From DASRDU01 sp046331565 (GTDB taxonomy: Bacteria; Acidobacteriota; Blastocatellia; RBC074), in the NCBI GenBank assembly GCA_046331565.1, contig JAXLQP010000008.1, positions 181,383 to 245,382 of the forward strand: a DNA stretch of 64,000 nucleotides, written 5' to 3'. The translations under genes and the position numbers were made by a program. Position 1 is the first letter of the stretch; each line of letters opens with the position of its first letter. Below, one piece after another: positions 48,455 through 56,629 of this stretch. A model generated the notes under the pieces. It did not search any database and had not been told where the DNA came from. It saw only the letters and a list, made by a program, of their open reading frames with translations.

Positions 48455-49468
48455 TCAGTCTGCTCCCGTGCGGCTCAGTTCCAGCAGCAGCGCCTCGGTG
48501 GCAACCTGCCGGTTAATATTGATGCTGAGGCTGGCGCGCAGTTCATTAAACTTCTCAACCCACCTCATCAGCCTGTTCAGTCCCGACTTCTGCGCGAGCG
48601 GTTCGAGGCGGTCGAGAATATCAATGTTAACGATGGCTTCAGGTTCGCCGCCTGCCGCGAGCAGGAACAAGTCGCGCAGCAGTGAATTCAGCATTTCCAG
48701 CTTCTTTTCAAATTCATCGCGCTCCTGTTTGCCGTAATACTCCGCCGCCTTGAGCAGCCGGAAGCGGTCGCGCCCGTCGGCCAGCAGTTCGATCAGGCCG
48801 AGCAGTTCGCGGCGTTCGCGGCGGTACTCAGTAATGTCAATCGCCGTTGCCTGCCCGATGCGCCCGCCCGTCACACGCGCCAGCAATGCGGTGTCAGGCG
48901 CGGGGCGTTTGTAATTCGCTGTCAGGAACTTTTCCATCTCTTCGACCGACAGCGGTCTGAAATTCAACCGCTGCGCCCGCGAGCGAATCGTAATCAGCAG
49001 CGCATCAGGACGCGACGAGACAAGGATGATGGTCGAAGTCGGCGGCGGCTCTTCGAGAGTTTTGAGCAGCGAATTGGCGGCCTCTTCGCGCAGCCTGTCG
49101 GCTTCGTCAATGATGAAAAACCGCTGGCGGCCTTCGCGCGGACGAAACTGAACCTCTTCGGCCAGATCGCGGGTCTGCGCGATTTTGATGTAAACGCCGT
49201 CGGGTCTGATTTCGGTCACATCGCCATACGACCCGGCTTCGATGCGCTTGCAGGCCGGGCATTCATCGCAACTGTCGAGCGGATAACCCGCACTGCCCGG
49301 TTCTGCTTTCTGACAGTTGGCGGCCTTTGCCAGCGTCAGCGCGAACTGTCGCTTGCCCACGCCCTCAGGCCCGGCAAAAAGCAGCGTCGCGCCAAACTGC
49401 GCCCGTCCGAGCAGGCGTTGCAGCACTTCCTTGTTATGTTGATTGCCGATCAGGCTGGCGAAGGACAT
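48455..49468 (-). CDS. holB: DNA polymerase III subunit delta'
   Basis: 337 residues from the ATG at 49468. Clamp-loader component. Walker-like GPEGVGKRQFALTLA, the zinc module CDECPACKRIEAGSYG (four Cys counting an earlier one near NCQK), FFIIDEADRLREEAANSLLK and the SRC-like region IRSRAQRLNF are seen. The family's weak or absent ATPase activity cannot be judged here. The tmk stop is 29 bases upstream. No ribosome binding site was noticed. Confidence 0.93.
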   Translation of the reverse strand: MSFASLIGNQHNKEVLQRLLGRAQFGATLLFAGPEGVGKRQFALTLAKAANCQKAEPGSAGYPLDSCDECPACKRIEAGSYGDVTEIRPDGVYIKIAQTRDLAEEVQFRPREGRQRFFIIDEADRLREEAANSLLKTLEEPPPTSTIILVSSRPDALLITIRSRAQRLNFRPLSVEEMEKFLTANYKRPAPDTALLARVTGGRIGQATAIDITEYRRERRELLGLIELLADGRDRFRLLKAAEYYGKQERDEFEKKLEMLNSLLRDLFLLAAGGEPEAIVNIDILDRLEPLAQKSGLNRLMRWVEKFNELRASLSININRQVATEALLLELSRTGAD

Positions 49469-49497
49469 GGCGGGCAATGAATATCAGATTTGCAACG

Positions 49498-50139
49498 TCA
49501 GATGAAGGCCTGCACGGTTTCGATGACCAGTTGGTGAACTTCATCAATCGAGCGGTCAGCCGGGATGAGGCGAAAACGCTCAGGTTCGCGCGCAGCCATT
49601 TCCAGATAACCGCGCCGGACTCGTTCGTGAAATTCCGATGGCTCACGATCCAGCCGGTCAGCCTGCGATTCGGCGCTGAGTTCATCGCCGCGCCGATTCA
49701 CGCGACCAAGTCCGGTCGTCACATCCAGCTCAAAGAGCAGCGTCAGATCGGGCTTCAGACCACCGGTCGCCAGTTCGTTGAGTTCCGTAATCAGCTTCAG
49801 GTCGAAGCCTCTGCCGTAACCCTGATAGGCCACCGTCGCATCAGCATAACGGTCGCTCAGCACGATGCTGCCTGCTGCAAGCGATGGCAGCACCAGTTCG
49901 CGGACGTGCTGCGCGCGGTCGGCGGCATAAAGCAGCAGTTCGGCCAATGGCTGAACGTGACCGTGAGCCGGATCAAGCAGCGCGGCGCGAATCAGCCGAC
50001 CCAGCGCGGTTCCGCCAGGCTGCCGCGTTGCGACAAAGGCAATGCCCTGGCTCGTCAGATAACTTTCGAGCATCCGCAATTGCGTGGACTTGCCGCAACC
50101 GTCAATGCCTTCAAAAGTGATGAATTTGCCGCGTGTCAT
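49498..50139 (-). CDS. tmk: Thymidylate kinase
   Basis: 213 residues from the ATG at 50139; the frame is open further upstream through the hfq region but without family character. It phosphorylates dTMP. The P-loop is FEGIDGCGKSTQL at about 8-20; LSDRYADATVAYQGYGRG is the DRY/substrate motif, and LLFELDVTTGLGRVNRRG the later loop. hfq lies just upstream with a strong hairpin between them. Confidence 0.96.
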   Translation of the reverse strand: MTRGKFITFEGIDGCGKSTQLRMLESYLTSQGIAFVATRQPGGTALGRLIRAALLDPAHGHVQPLAELLLYAADRAQHVRELVLPSLAAGSIVLSDRYADATVAYQGYGRGFDLKLITELNELATGGLKPDLTLLFELDVTTGLGRVNRRGDELSAESQADRLDREPSEFHERVRRGYLEMAAREPERFRLIPADRSIDEVHQLVIETVQAFI

Positions 50140-50164
50140 CTGGCGAACGTTTGAAACAGGACAA

Positions 50165-50216
50165 GCGAAGGGCGCGCTGGTCTGATCCGTCTGACCAGGA
50201 CTTGCGCGCCCTTTGC
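50165..50216 (-). terminator. Strong hairpin behind hfq
   Basis: GCGAAGGGCGCGC (50165-50177) pairs with GCGCGCCCTTTGC (50204-50216), with inner TGGTC/GACCA. It starts six bases from the hfq stop. No T-run follows on the minus strand, so it may protect the mRNA end or terminate with Rho. Confidence 0.65.
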
Positions 50217-50221
50217 TGGTG

Positions 50222-50551
50222 TTACTGATTCGACGGTGCCGGATTGCCACCTGATGAGGGAGCTGAAGCGGGTGGCGCTGCTGGCGCAGACGGCGCGGCG
50301 TGCTGCTGGTGCGCCCCGGAATACGAGTGCTGAATGCTGCCGCGCGGAATTGAGATGGTTGAAATGGCATGCTTGAAAATCAGTTGTTCCAGATTCCCTG
50401 ATTCAAGCACGACTGAGAATTTGTCAAAGCTGCGAATCTTCCCGGTCAGCTTGACTCCGCCGATCAGGTAGATGGTGACATTGATCCGGTCTTTGCGAAT
50501 CGTATTGAGGAACGCATCCTGAACGTTTTGTAAAGTTGTTGTGCTGTCCAT
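50222..50551 (-). CDS. hfq: RNA chaperone Hfq
   Basis: 109 residues. Sm-type ring protein that helps small RNAs pair with mRNAs. The Sm1 part QDAFLNTIRKDRINVTIYLI and Sm2 part IFKHAISTISIPRG are typical. A Pro/Ala/Ser-rich disordered tail of about 35 residues follows (from near SYSGAHQQHAAP), longer than in many groups. hfq lies between an XdhC pair (upstream, same strand) and tmk. Confidence 0.95.
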   Translation of the reverse strand: MDSTTTLQNVQDAFLNTIRKDRINVTIYLIGGVKLTGKIRSFDKFSVVLESGNLEQLIFKHAISTISIPRGSIQHSYSGAHQQHAAPSAPAAPPASAPSSGGNPAPSNQ

Positions 50552-50671
50552 CCCGAATCGCCTCTCTCTCGTGGAAATTTTTTGTTTGTTAGTTCTTTGG
50601 TCAGCAACATCTTAACCGCGTTTATACTAACCGAAACCGCAGACCCGTTGCCAGCAAATAATTAACGGTCA

Positions 50672-51520
50672 TCAGCCGCCTGCCCCTGCGCCCTGCCGCT
50701 GCCAGATTGATTTGGGCCGCCCCGTGCCGCCGCGCCTGACCAGGATAATTTCAGACAGAATGGCCAGGGCAATCTCTTCCGGCGTCTGCGCTCCGATGTC
50801 GAGTCCGATTGGCGCGCGTACTCTTTCAATCTGCTCCGGCGGTGTGCCGTCACGCAACAGCATGGCGCGAATCGTGGCTGTGCGGCGGCGGCTGCCAATC
50901 ATTCCGATGTATCGTGCCGGTTTGTCCACCACTTCGCGCAGGCACAATTCATCGTGCTTGTGCCCGCGCGTGACGATGACCACGTGCGACGCGGGAGTGA
51001 TTTTCAGCGAGCGTAACGCTTCAGTGAAATCAGCCGCAATCAGCCGGATCTGCGGGTCAGGGAATTTATCCCGCGCCGCAAAATCAGCGCGGTCATCAAT
51101 CACCGTGACCCGAAAGTCGAGCAGCCGCCCGGCCCGCGCCACAGCCTGCCCGACGTGACCGCCGCCGCACACAATCAGTTCAGGCACCGGGCGTGAAATT
51201 TCAAACAGCAGCCTGACCTCGCCCGTGCGCCCAATTACCGAAAGCTGATCGTGCGCCGCCGCAATTTCGGTCAGTCCCGCGGTCGTGATTTCCTGGCGCT
51301 CATCGGCCAGCAGCATCAGCGCGTGCTGCGCGGCAAGTTCATCAAGTTCCGCAAGGCCGAGCGTGCCACCCACCGATTCGCCGAATTCACTGACCAGCAG
51401 CCGCAGCGTTTCGCCGACCGGCTGCCCGGCTCGTACCAGCAGCGTCACGATGGCCAGCGAGCGGCCCGCGTCAAGTGACTGTCTGATTGTTGCGCCAATC
51501 TCTCCGGCTGTCAGCGTCAT
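50672..51520 (-). CDS. XdhC/CoxI family protein, Rossmann-domain half with degenerate N-terminal domain
   Basis: 282 residues from the ATG at 51520, which overlaps the previous stop (ATGA). From about residue 118 there is a Rossmann domain (ELIVCGGGHVGQAVARAGRL, then VTVIDDRADFA and VIVTRGHKHDELCLREVV), as in XdhC C-terminal domains, and APIGLDIGAQTPEEIALAIL near the end. The first ~110 residues look like a second, worn XdhC N-terminal domain (AGRSLAIVTLLVRAG) that has lost the Gly/Cys motif GGGCVE. XdhC-type proteins help mature or deliver molybdenum cofactor to xanthine-dehydrogenase-type enzymes; none is visible here. Confidence 0.85.
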   Translation of the reverse strand: MTLTAGEIGATIRQSLDAGRSLAIVTLLVRAGQPVGETLRLLVSEFGESVGGTLGLAELDELAAQHALMLLADERQEITTAGLTEIAAAHDQLSVIGRTGEVRLLFEISRPVPELIVCGGGHVGQAVARAGRLLDFRVTVIDDRADFAARDKFPDPQIRLIAADFTEALRSLKITPASHVVIVTRGHKHDELCLREVVDKPARYIGMIGSRRRTATIRAMLLRDGTPPEQIERVRAPIGLDIGAQTPEEIALAILSEIILVRRGGTGRPKSIWQRQGAGAGG

Positions 51521-51858
51521 TTCTGCCCCCACACTTCGATCAGCACTTCCATTTCACCGCCGCAGATCATGCCTTCTTCATCGGGCGGCACATCGGGCGC
51601 ATCGCGCAGCGTGAACTGACACAGGCGCGGCTGACGGGCGGCCAGCGCCTCGCGGGCTTCGGCCCAGACATCGGCTTCGACACAACCGCCGCCGACCGTG
51701 CCCAGCAGGCGACCGTCATCAAAGACCAGCAGTTTCGCGCCCGTGCGCTGCGGCGTCGAACCCGAAGTCGCAATGATCGTGGCCACCGCAAGGCTGCGCC
51801 CGGCGGCCTGCGCCTGTTCGATCTGTTCATAAACTTCGCTCTGCGTCAGCAATCCCAC
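51517..51858 (-). CDS. XdhC/CoxI family protein, N-terminal-domain half
   Basis: 113 residues, a lone XdhC N-terminal domain: SLAVATIIATSGSTPQRTGA, GTVGGGCVEADVW with its conserved Cys, and the late GMICGGEMEVLIEV. In many genomes this domain and the Rossmann domain are one chain; here they are two overlapping genes, with a copy-like remnant of this domain at the start of the second. The NYN gene lies 15 bases upstream. Confidence 0.88.
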   Translation of the reverse strand: MGLLTQSEVYEQIEQAQAAGRSLAVATIIATSGSTPQRTGAKLLVFDDGRLLGTVGGGCVEADVWAEAREALAARQPRLCQFTLRDAPDVPPDEEGMICGGEMEVLIEVWGQK

Positions 51859-51873
51859 AATGCCCCCTTTGAT

Positions 51874-53823
51874 TCATCTGCCCTGGTTTCGGTTCTGTCC
51901 GGTCACCAGTTCCAGTGATGAGCGCAGAATTCCTGCTGCCGCATCGCCATATTCATCTTCGTAGCTGCGTTCGATCTGACTGGCCAGGCTCCGCACCAGC
52001 GGCGCATTCACCTGCGCCAGGCTGACAGCCATTCCGCGTAATGTTTCATACTGATTCTCGGACAAGGTTTCGAGCAGTTCAATAAAGACTTCTTCCAGCG
52101 TCTGCTGCGCGAGGCCGCGCAGAAAAATGCCGTGTTCGTGCGTGGCCGTTGCCCAGTAATAAGCCTGCATTGGTCTGAGCAGCGGAGTGAGTTGTTCCCA
52201 AGCCAGCTCGCCTTCCTGCATGATCCAGAAGAAGGCCAGATAATAGCGGCGCGCGGCCTGGTAATTATGCGCGCGAAACTGCTGCCCGGCGCTGGAACAG
52301 CAGTAACCCGCCGCCCACCATAACAGTTCATCCGAGCCATTACCCGGCTCGCCGCGCCTGATCAGTTCCTCCAGAATTTTGAGCGCCTGCAATCCGGCCC
52401 GCGCCTTGCTCGCAAAATCCTGCACGCTGCGGTCGCTCGCCTCCGCAAAAAGCTCTTCAGCCGCTGCCCGGCTGATGTCACCAGCACTCTCCAGCGACGT
52501 CCGGCGCAGGTCTTCGCGCACCACCGCGAGCGGTTCTTCATCCAGCACTCTGATGGCGGCGCCGCCGTCAGCCGCTCTGTACCGGCCTTCCACTCTGACG
52601 GCCAGGCGCTTCGCCACCAGATCGTTGAGCAGTTCCGCGGCATCCGCCTCCTCTTCAGAAGAGAAGAGCAGCGCAGCCACATCAGTGGCATTCAGCGTCA
52701 GACCGGCCTCCAGCAGTTTTCGCAGACAGGCCTGATCAGCCTGCTGAGCCGCAAGGATCGGATCAGGCTGTCTGACTCGCTGAATATATGACGCCAGCGA
52801 CGGGCGCTCCGGCCCGAATTCAAAAATCTCTGCGCGACAGGCCAGCCGGGCGGCTTCGCGCAGATCAGCCGGTTGCCACATGACATTGAAATTGTAGCCC
52901 GACCGAATCCGGTCAACAGCGATCTTGAGAAAATGGCAACCCGGCGCGACCCTGATCAGTTCAGCCAGCGCCTTGCGTCGCAACACCGGCGGCAGCGGGC
53001 GCAGACCAATAAAGGTCAGAAAGCTGCGCAACTGCGCAACCCCGGAGAGAGCGGCAAAATCAGGTGTTTCAGAAACCGGCCCGGCATCCGGCGGGATGGC
53101 CGCAGAGCCTGGCAGGGGGCCTGTAAAACTGACGCGCTGTAAAACAGGGCGATTCAGCATCGGCCCCGGAGGGCTGTTCTCCATCATCAGCGCCACCTCA
53201 GCCACAGGCGGAGGCAGCAGTTGTCCGGCTGTGGCGACAGGCTGTGCCGGAACGCTGACCGGGGCGGCATACAGCAGCGGACTCTCGGCGGCCTCAGTCA
53301 CATTCCGCGCGGCTTCCGGCTTCAGACTTTCATAATGCTGCGGCAGCAGATCGTCGTAAAAGATAAATTCGTCACACGCCTTGACGAGCAGATCGCTGGT
53401 CGACGCCTTGACGCCCACTCCGATGGTGTACTTCCCGTACTCTCTGATCCGCGACATGAGGCTGGAAAAATCGCTGTCTCCTGAAACAATCACGACAATG
53501 TCAATGTGGTGCTGTGTGAAGACCACTTCCATTACATCAATCGCCAGTCGAATGTCGGCGCGATTCTTGCCACCCTGCTGATAACTGTACGAATAAAGAT
53601 GCACCAGTTCGACGGCGTGTTCACGCAGAACATCGCGGTAAGCCGCCATCTGTGATGATGACCAGTCGCCGTAGGCGCGCCGGATGCTGGCCCGTCCGCA
53701 GGGCCTGATCCGATCCAGCAGCAGCGACAGATCGAACTCTCCATATTGCCTGACCGACGAAATCTCCACGTTCTCAAAATCAATGAAGATCGCCAGCTTT
53801 AACTGCTGACCGGGTTCGGACAT
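51874..53823 (-). CDS. NYN-domain (PIN-like) putative RNase with long C-terminal extension
   Basis: 649 residues. The N-terminal ~165 residues form an NYN domain with the expected acidic residues: AIFIDFENVEISS (Asp/Glu), NRADIRLAIDVMEVV (Asp) and VSGDSDFSSLMSRIREYGK (Asp). Such domains cleave RNA. After a Pro/Ala-rich linker, about 265-345 may be a winged or LOTUS-like element (LRSFLTFIGLRPLPPVLRRK), and about 370-430 another (LEAGLTLNATDVAALLF, then VAKRLAVRVEGRY). The remaining helical C-terminus (about 430-649) is not recognised. Spacing of 14-15 bases on both sides puts it in an operon with the phosphoesterase and XdhC genes. The RNA target is unknown. Confidence 0.82.
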   Translation of the reverse strand: MSEPGQQLKLAIFIDFENVEISSVRQYGEFDLSLLLDRIRPCGRASIRRAYGDWSSSQMAAYRDVLREHAVELVHLYSYSYQQGGKNRADIRLAIDVMEVVFTQHHIDIVVIVSGDSDFSSLMSRIREYGKYTIGVGVKASTSDLLVKACDEFIFYDDLLPQHYESLKPEAARNVTEAAESPLLYAAPVSVPAQPVATAGQLLPPPVAEVALMMENSPPGPMLNRPVLQRVSFTGPLPGSAAIPPDAGPVSETPDFAALSGVAQLRSFLTFIGLRPLPPVLRRKALAELIRVAPGCHFLKIAVDRIRSGYNFNVMWQPADLREAARLACRAEIFEFGPERPSLASYIQRVRQPDPILAAQQADQACLRKLLEAGLTLNATDVAALLFSSEEEADAAELLNDLVAKRLAVRVEGRYRAADGGAAIRVLDEEPLAVVREDLRRTSLESAGDISRAAAEELFAEASDRSVQDFASKARAGLQALKILEELIRRGEPGNGSDELLWWAAGYCCSSAGQQFRAHNYQAARRYYLAFFWIMQEGELAWEQLTPLLRPMQAYYWATATHEHGIFLRGLAQQTLEEVFIELLETLSENQYETLRGMAVSLAQVNAPLVRSLASQIERSYEDEYGDAAAGILRSSLELVTGQNRNQGR

Positions 53824-53837
53824 AAATATTTGTTCCT

Positions 53838-54707
53838 TTATTTTTGCCGCAAAGTATAAAGCGCAATTTCAGGCGGGCAATCGAAGCGCACCGGCATCCA
53901 GATGGTGCCGACGCCGCGTGTCGTGTAAATCTGCATCGGGCCTTTGCCGCCCGTTGTGCTGTCAAGGTGATTCAGCCCGATGACGAAACGCTGGCCGTAA
54001 TCAGAAATGACGTGCGGCGCACCAATCAGCGGCAGGCGAATCTGCCCGCCGTGCGTGTGGCCCGACATCATAAAATCAGCGTACTGCCCACGCTCTCCCA
54101 CCTTGCCGATGAAATCAGGATTGTGCGCCAGCACGATGCGCGTTTCATCAGCGGGAACTGCGCCAAGCAGCCGCGCCACGTTCCAGTGTCCGTACAACAG
54201 ATCATCAGCGCCGAGCAGCGAGATTTTCGCGCCGCGTTTTTCCAGCCGTTCGCGCCCTTCAATCAGCACTGTGAAACCGGCCTGCCGCAACGCATGCGCC
54301 GTCAGCCCTGCGCTCTGGTAATAATCGTGATTGCCCAGCACGGCAAAGACTCCGACATTGGCGCGCAACGGTCTGAGCGCAGCCGCGCAGGGTTCGATGT
54401 ATTTTTTTGAGAGCAGCGTGTAATCGCCCGTGAGCGCCACCAGATCAGGTTTCAGGCGATTGACCAGTTCGACACAGTGGCTGATGTATTTAAGGCCGGT
54501 ATAGATGCCGTGATGAATGTCGCTGAGGTGGGCAATGGTCAGGCCATCAAATTGCGCGGGCAGCGTGGCCAGTCTGACTTCGACGCGTGAAACTTCGATC
54601 TGCTGATGTTCAGCATAACCGACGCCCAGGCAACCGAGCGCCACAGTTGCTGAAGACGCCGCCGCCAGCTTCAGAAATTGACGCCGACCAGGCACGACCG
54701 CTTTCAC
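53838..54707 (-). CDS. Tat-exported calcineurin-like metallophosphoesterase
   Basis: 289 residues. GTG start overlapping the upstream stop by four bases. A twin-arginine signal (GRRQFLKLAAASSATVALG, about 7-25) points to folded export. Metal-site motifs in order: LSDIHHG, LTGDYT, LGNHDYY, LAHNPD and SGHTHGGQ. It resembles YkuE/YaeI-type phosphoesterases of the envelope, which may act on lipids such as UDP-diacylglucosamine, but the substrate is not known. It lies between the TonB-domain and NYN genes. Confidence 0.92.
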   Translation of the reverse strand: MKAVVPGRRQFLKLAAASSATVALGCLGVGYAEHQQIEVSRVEVRLATLPAQFDGLTIAHLSDIHHGIYTGLKYISHCVELVNRLKPDLVALTGDYTLLSKKYIEPCAAALRPLRANVGVFAVLGNHDYYQSAGLTAHALRQAGFTVLIEGRERLEKRGAKISLLGADDLLYGHWNVARLLGAVPADETRIVLAHNPDFIGKVGERGQYADFMMSGHTHGGQIRLPLIGAPHVISDYGQRFVIGLNHLDSTTGGKGPMQIYTTRGVGTIWMPVRFDCPPEIALYTLRQK

Positions 54708-55849
54708 GGCTGCGTTCCTTTCACCGGAGCCTGGCTCGGATTCACCACTTCGGCGGTCACTTTGTCGAGCGTGAAGCGATAAAGCACCTGCGCCCGCGCA
54801 TCAATTGATTTGTTGTTCTGCCGGGCAGGCTCAAACATCGTCTTCTTGATGGCTGAAACAGCGCGGTCATCAAGCCCGTGCCCCAGGCCTTTTACTACTT
54901 CAATTTCTCTGATCCAGCCGTCCTGACAAAAGAGCGCGCTGATGATGACCTCGCCTTCGATATTGTCGCCGCGCGCTTCGACCGTGTAAGTCGGCGTATA
55001 AAGCGTGATGATGCGCGGGGCCGGAACTGCTGCAGTGCGATCAGCCGTTGCCGTTGCAGGCACAGCAGGCCCAGGCGCGGCAGTTGACGGAACGACGGTC
55101 GCCGCCACAGGTTTTGCATTCGCAGTTGCAGGAGGCTTTGACTCCGCAACCGGAGTCGTCGGACGGGTCACGGTGTTTGCCGGAGCCGCCTGGACAGGTG
55201 CAGGCGCCGGAGCCGGAGTCTTTACTTCCGGCGCAGGATTCTGCGGCTGTGGCGGAACTGCCGTCTCTTCATCGCTGGCCTTTGCTCTTTGCAGCAGCCA
55301 GAATTCATCTTCAGGCACGGTGATGGTTTCAATCACCGATTCCGGCGCGACAGAAATTTTGCGCACCGGCAGCGTGATCATCGGCTCTTCTTCAACTTTG
55401 CCCGGCTTCTGCTGCGCGCCGGTTTTCTCAAAGATGAAAAACTTCCGGCCTGTTTTCTGATCGTTTTCAAGTCCGGTCAGCTTCCATTGCTTTTCGAGTA
55501 CCGTTCCGACGCGCAACTTTGCGGCATCGGGCCTGGCGCTCAGACCGAGCCTGCCGAATTCAGCCGCCGTCAGCACCTGCACTTCCGGCACGCGATCTTC
55601 GCGGCTGCTCGTCGCGCGTCGTTCGACCAGACCGCGCAGCAGTCGCAGGCGTTCACGCGTGAGCGCGTAATCGGCGCGACTGATTTCCTGATGGCTGACC
55701 TGAAAATCAAGCTCGCGCAGTTCTTCGTTCAGACCGTTGAGATAGCTGCTGACTACCGGCCCGAAACCTGTTTTTGGCGGCTGAGCCTCAATCGGACTGA
55801 TGGCCGTCAGCGTAATGAGAAAGAAGGTTATACTCAGGAAAATATGCAT
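54704..55849 (-). CDS. TonB C-terminal-domain protein
   Basis: 381 residues. The N-terminus (MHIFLSITFFLITLTAISPI, then EAQ) looks like a cleavable signal peptide more than the membrane anchor of classical TonB. A charged N-terminal part, an Ala/Pro-rich linker (about 200-275) and a C-terminal TonB-like domain (about 285-365: SALFCQDGWIREIEVVKGLG, then FEPARQNNKSIDARAQVLYR) follow. It could work as a periplasmic energy-transducer relative. ExbB/ExbD are not in the window. It is divergent from the GNAT gene by 65 bases. Confidence 0.82.
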   Translation of the reverse strand: MHIFLSITFFLITLTAISPIEAQPPKTGFGPVVSSYLNGLNEELRELDFQVSHQEISRADYALTRERLRLLRGLVERRATSSREDRVPEVQVLTAAEFGRLGLSARPDAAKLRVGTVLEKQWKLTGLENDQKTGRKFFIFEKTGAQQKPGKVEEEPMITLPVRKISVAPESVIETITVPEDEFWLLQRAKASDEETAVPPQPQNPAPEVKTPAPAPAPVQAAPANTVTRPTTPVAESKPPATANAKPVAATVVPSTAAPGPAVPATATADRTAAVPAPRIITLYTPTYTVEARGDNIEGEVIISALFCQDGWIREIEVVKGLGHGLDDRAVSAIKKTMFEPARQNNKSIDARAQVLYRFTLDKVTAEVVNPSQAPVKGTQP

Positions 55850-55914
55850 TGCACCGTGCGATTATGCAGGGGTCGTCGGGGAATCGTTCCTTTGCCTGTT
55901 CTGGGGGACTGATT

Positions 55915-56559
55915 ATGTCGTATTCTTTTTCTGACGGTCAAGCTGGATTATCTGCGCCCATTCTCATGAACAAACAACAGTCAGGTTCAGTTCGTGTCCG
56001 CGCGGCAACCATCGAAGACGCCCGGTGGCTGGCGACGCTCGCCCGCCAGTTGCTCGAATACGAACGTTCGCTCAATCAGCAGGCCGGGGAACTGAGTCCC
56101 TGGGCCGCCAGCGTGGACGAAATCCGCAAACAGATGCGGCGTCCCGGCACTCGTTTTTTTGTTGCTGAAGATGCCAGCCCCGGCAGCAGCGGCGAAATCA
56201 TCGGCTACATTAAAGCCGTCATTTACGGCCTGCCGCCTGATCGCCGCGAAACCGGACTGCGCCGCTGGCTGCTGGCTCAGGCCGAACGCAGCGCGCGGCG
56301 TGCCTTCAATTTCGTGATGCGGCGACCGCGCCCGAATGTGCAGGTCACCGGCGGTTACATTGCCGGAACTTTTGTGCGTCCTGATGGGCGTCGTGCCGGA
56401 GTCGGGCAGGCGCTCGTCAGCGCCGCTGAGGAATGGTTTCGCAGTCACGGCATTGTCACCAGTGAACTGCACGTGCTGTATGCCAATACTTCAGCCCGCC
56501 ATTTCTGGGAAGAGTCAGGATATGAACCGCTGGCGATGGGAATGAGGAGGAAGCTGTGA
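55915..56559 (+). CDS. GNAT-family N-acetyltransferase
   Basis: 214 residues from the ATG at 55915, with GGGGG about eight bases upstream; a second ATG at 55966 is possible. The acetyl-CoA loop is in VRPDGRRAGVGQALVSAAEE, and the C-terminal strand LHVLYANTSARHFWEESGYE is typical. An insertion of some 25 residues (RRETGLRRWLLAQAERSARR) lies between the core strands. Substrate unknown. Confidence 0.85.
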   Translation: MSYSFSDGQAGLSAPILMNKQQSGSVRVRAATIEDARWLATLARQLLEYERSLNQQAGELSPWAASVDEIRKQMRRPGTRFFVAEDASPGSSGEIIGYIKAVIYGLPPDRRETGLRRWLLAQAERSARRAFNFVMRRPRPNVQVTGGYIAGTFVRPDGRRAGVGQALVSAAEEWFRSHGIVTSELHVLYANTSARHFWEESGYEPLAMGMRRKL

Positions 56560-56566
56560 AAAAGTT

Positions 56567-56624
56567 CGGGAGTGCTGAAAGCCGCTTTTCAGTCGTCAAT
56601 GACTCTCTGACCTCAGCGCTCCCG
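56567..56624. terminator. Hairpin between convergent GNAT and epimerase genes
   Basis: CGGGAG-T-GCTGA (56567-56578) pairs with TCAGC-G-CTCCCG (56613-56624), with a 34-base loop. It lies just past the GNAT stop and just before the epimerase stop. Confidence 0.6.
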
Positions 56625-56629
56625 TTTGC

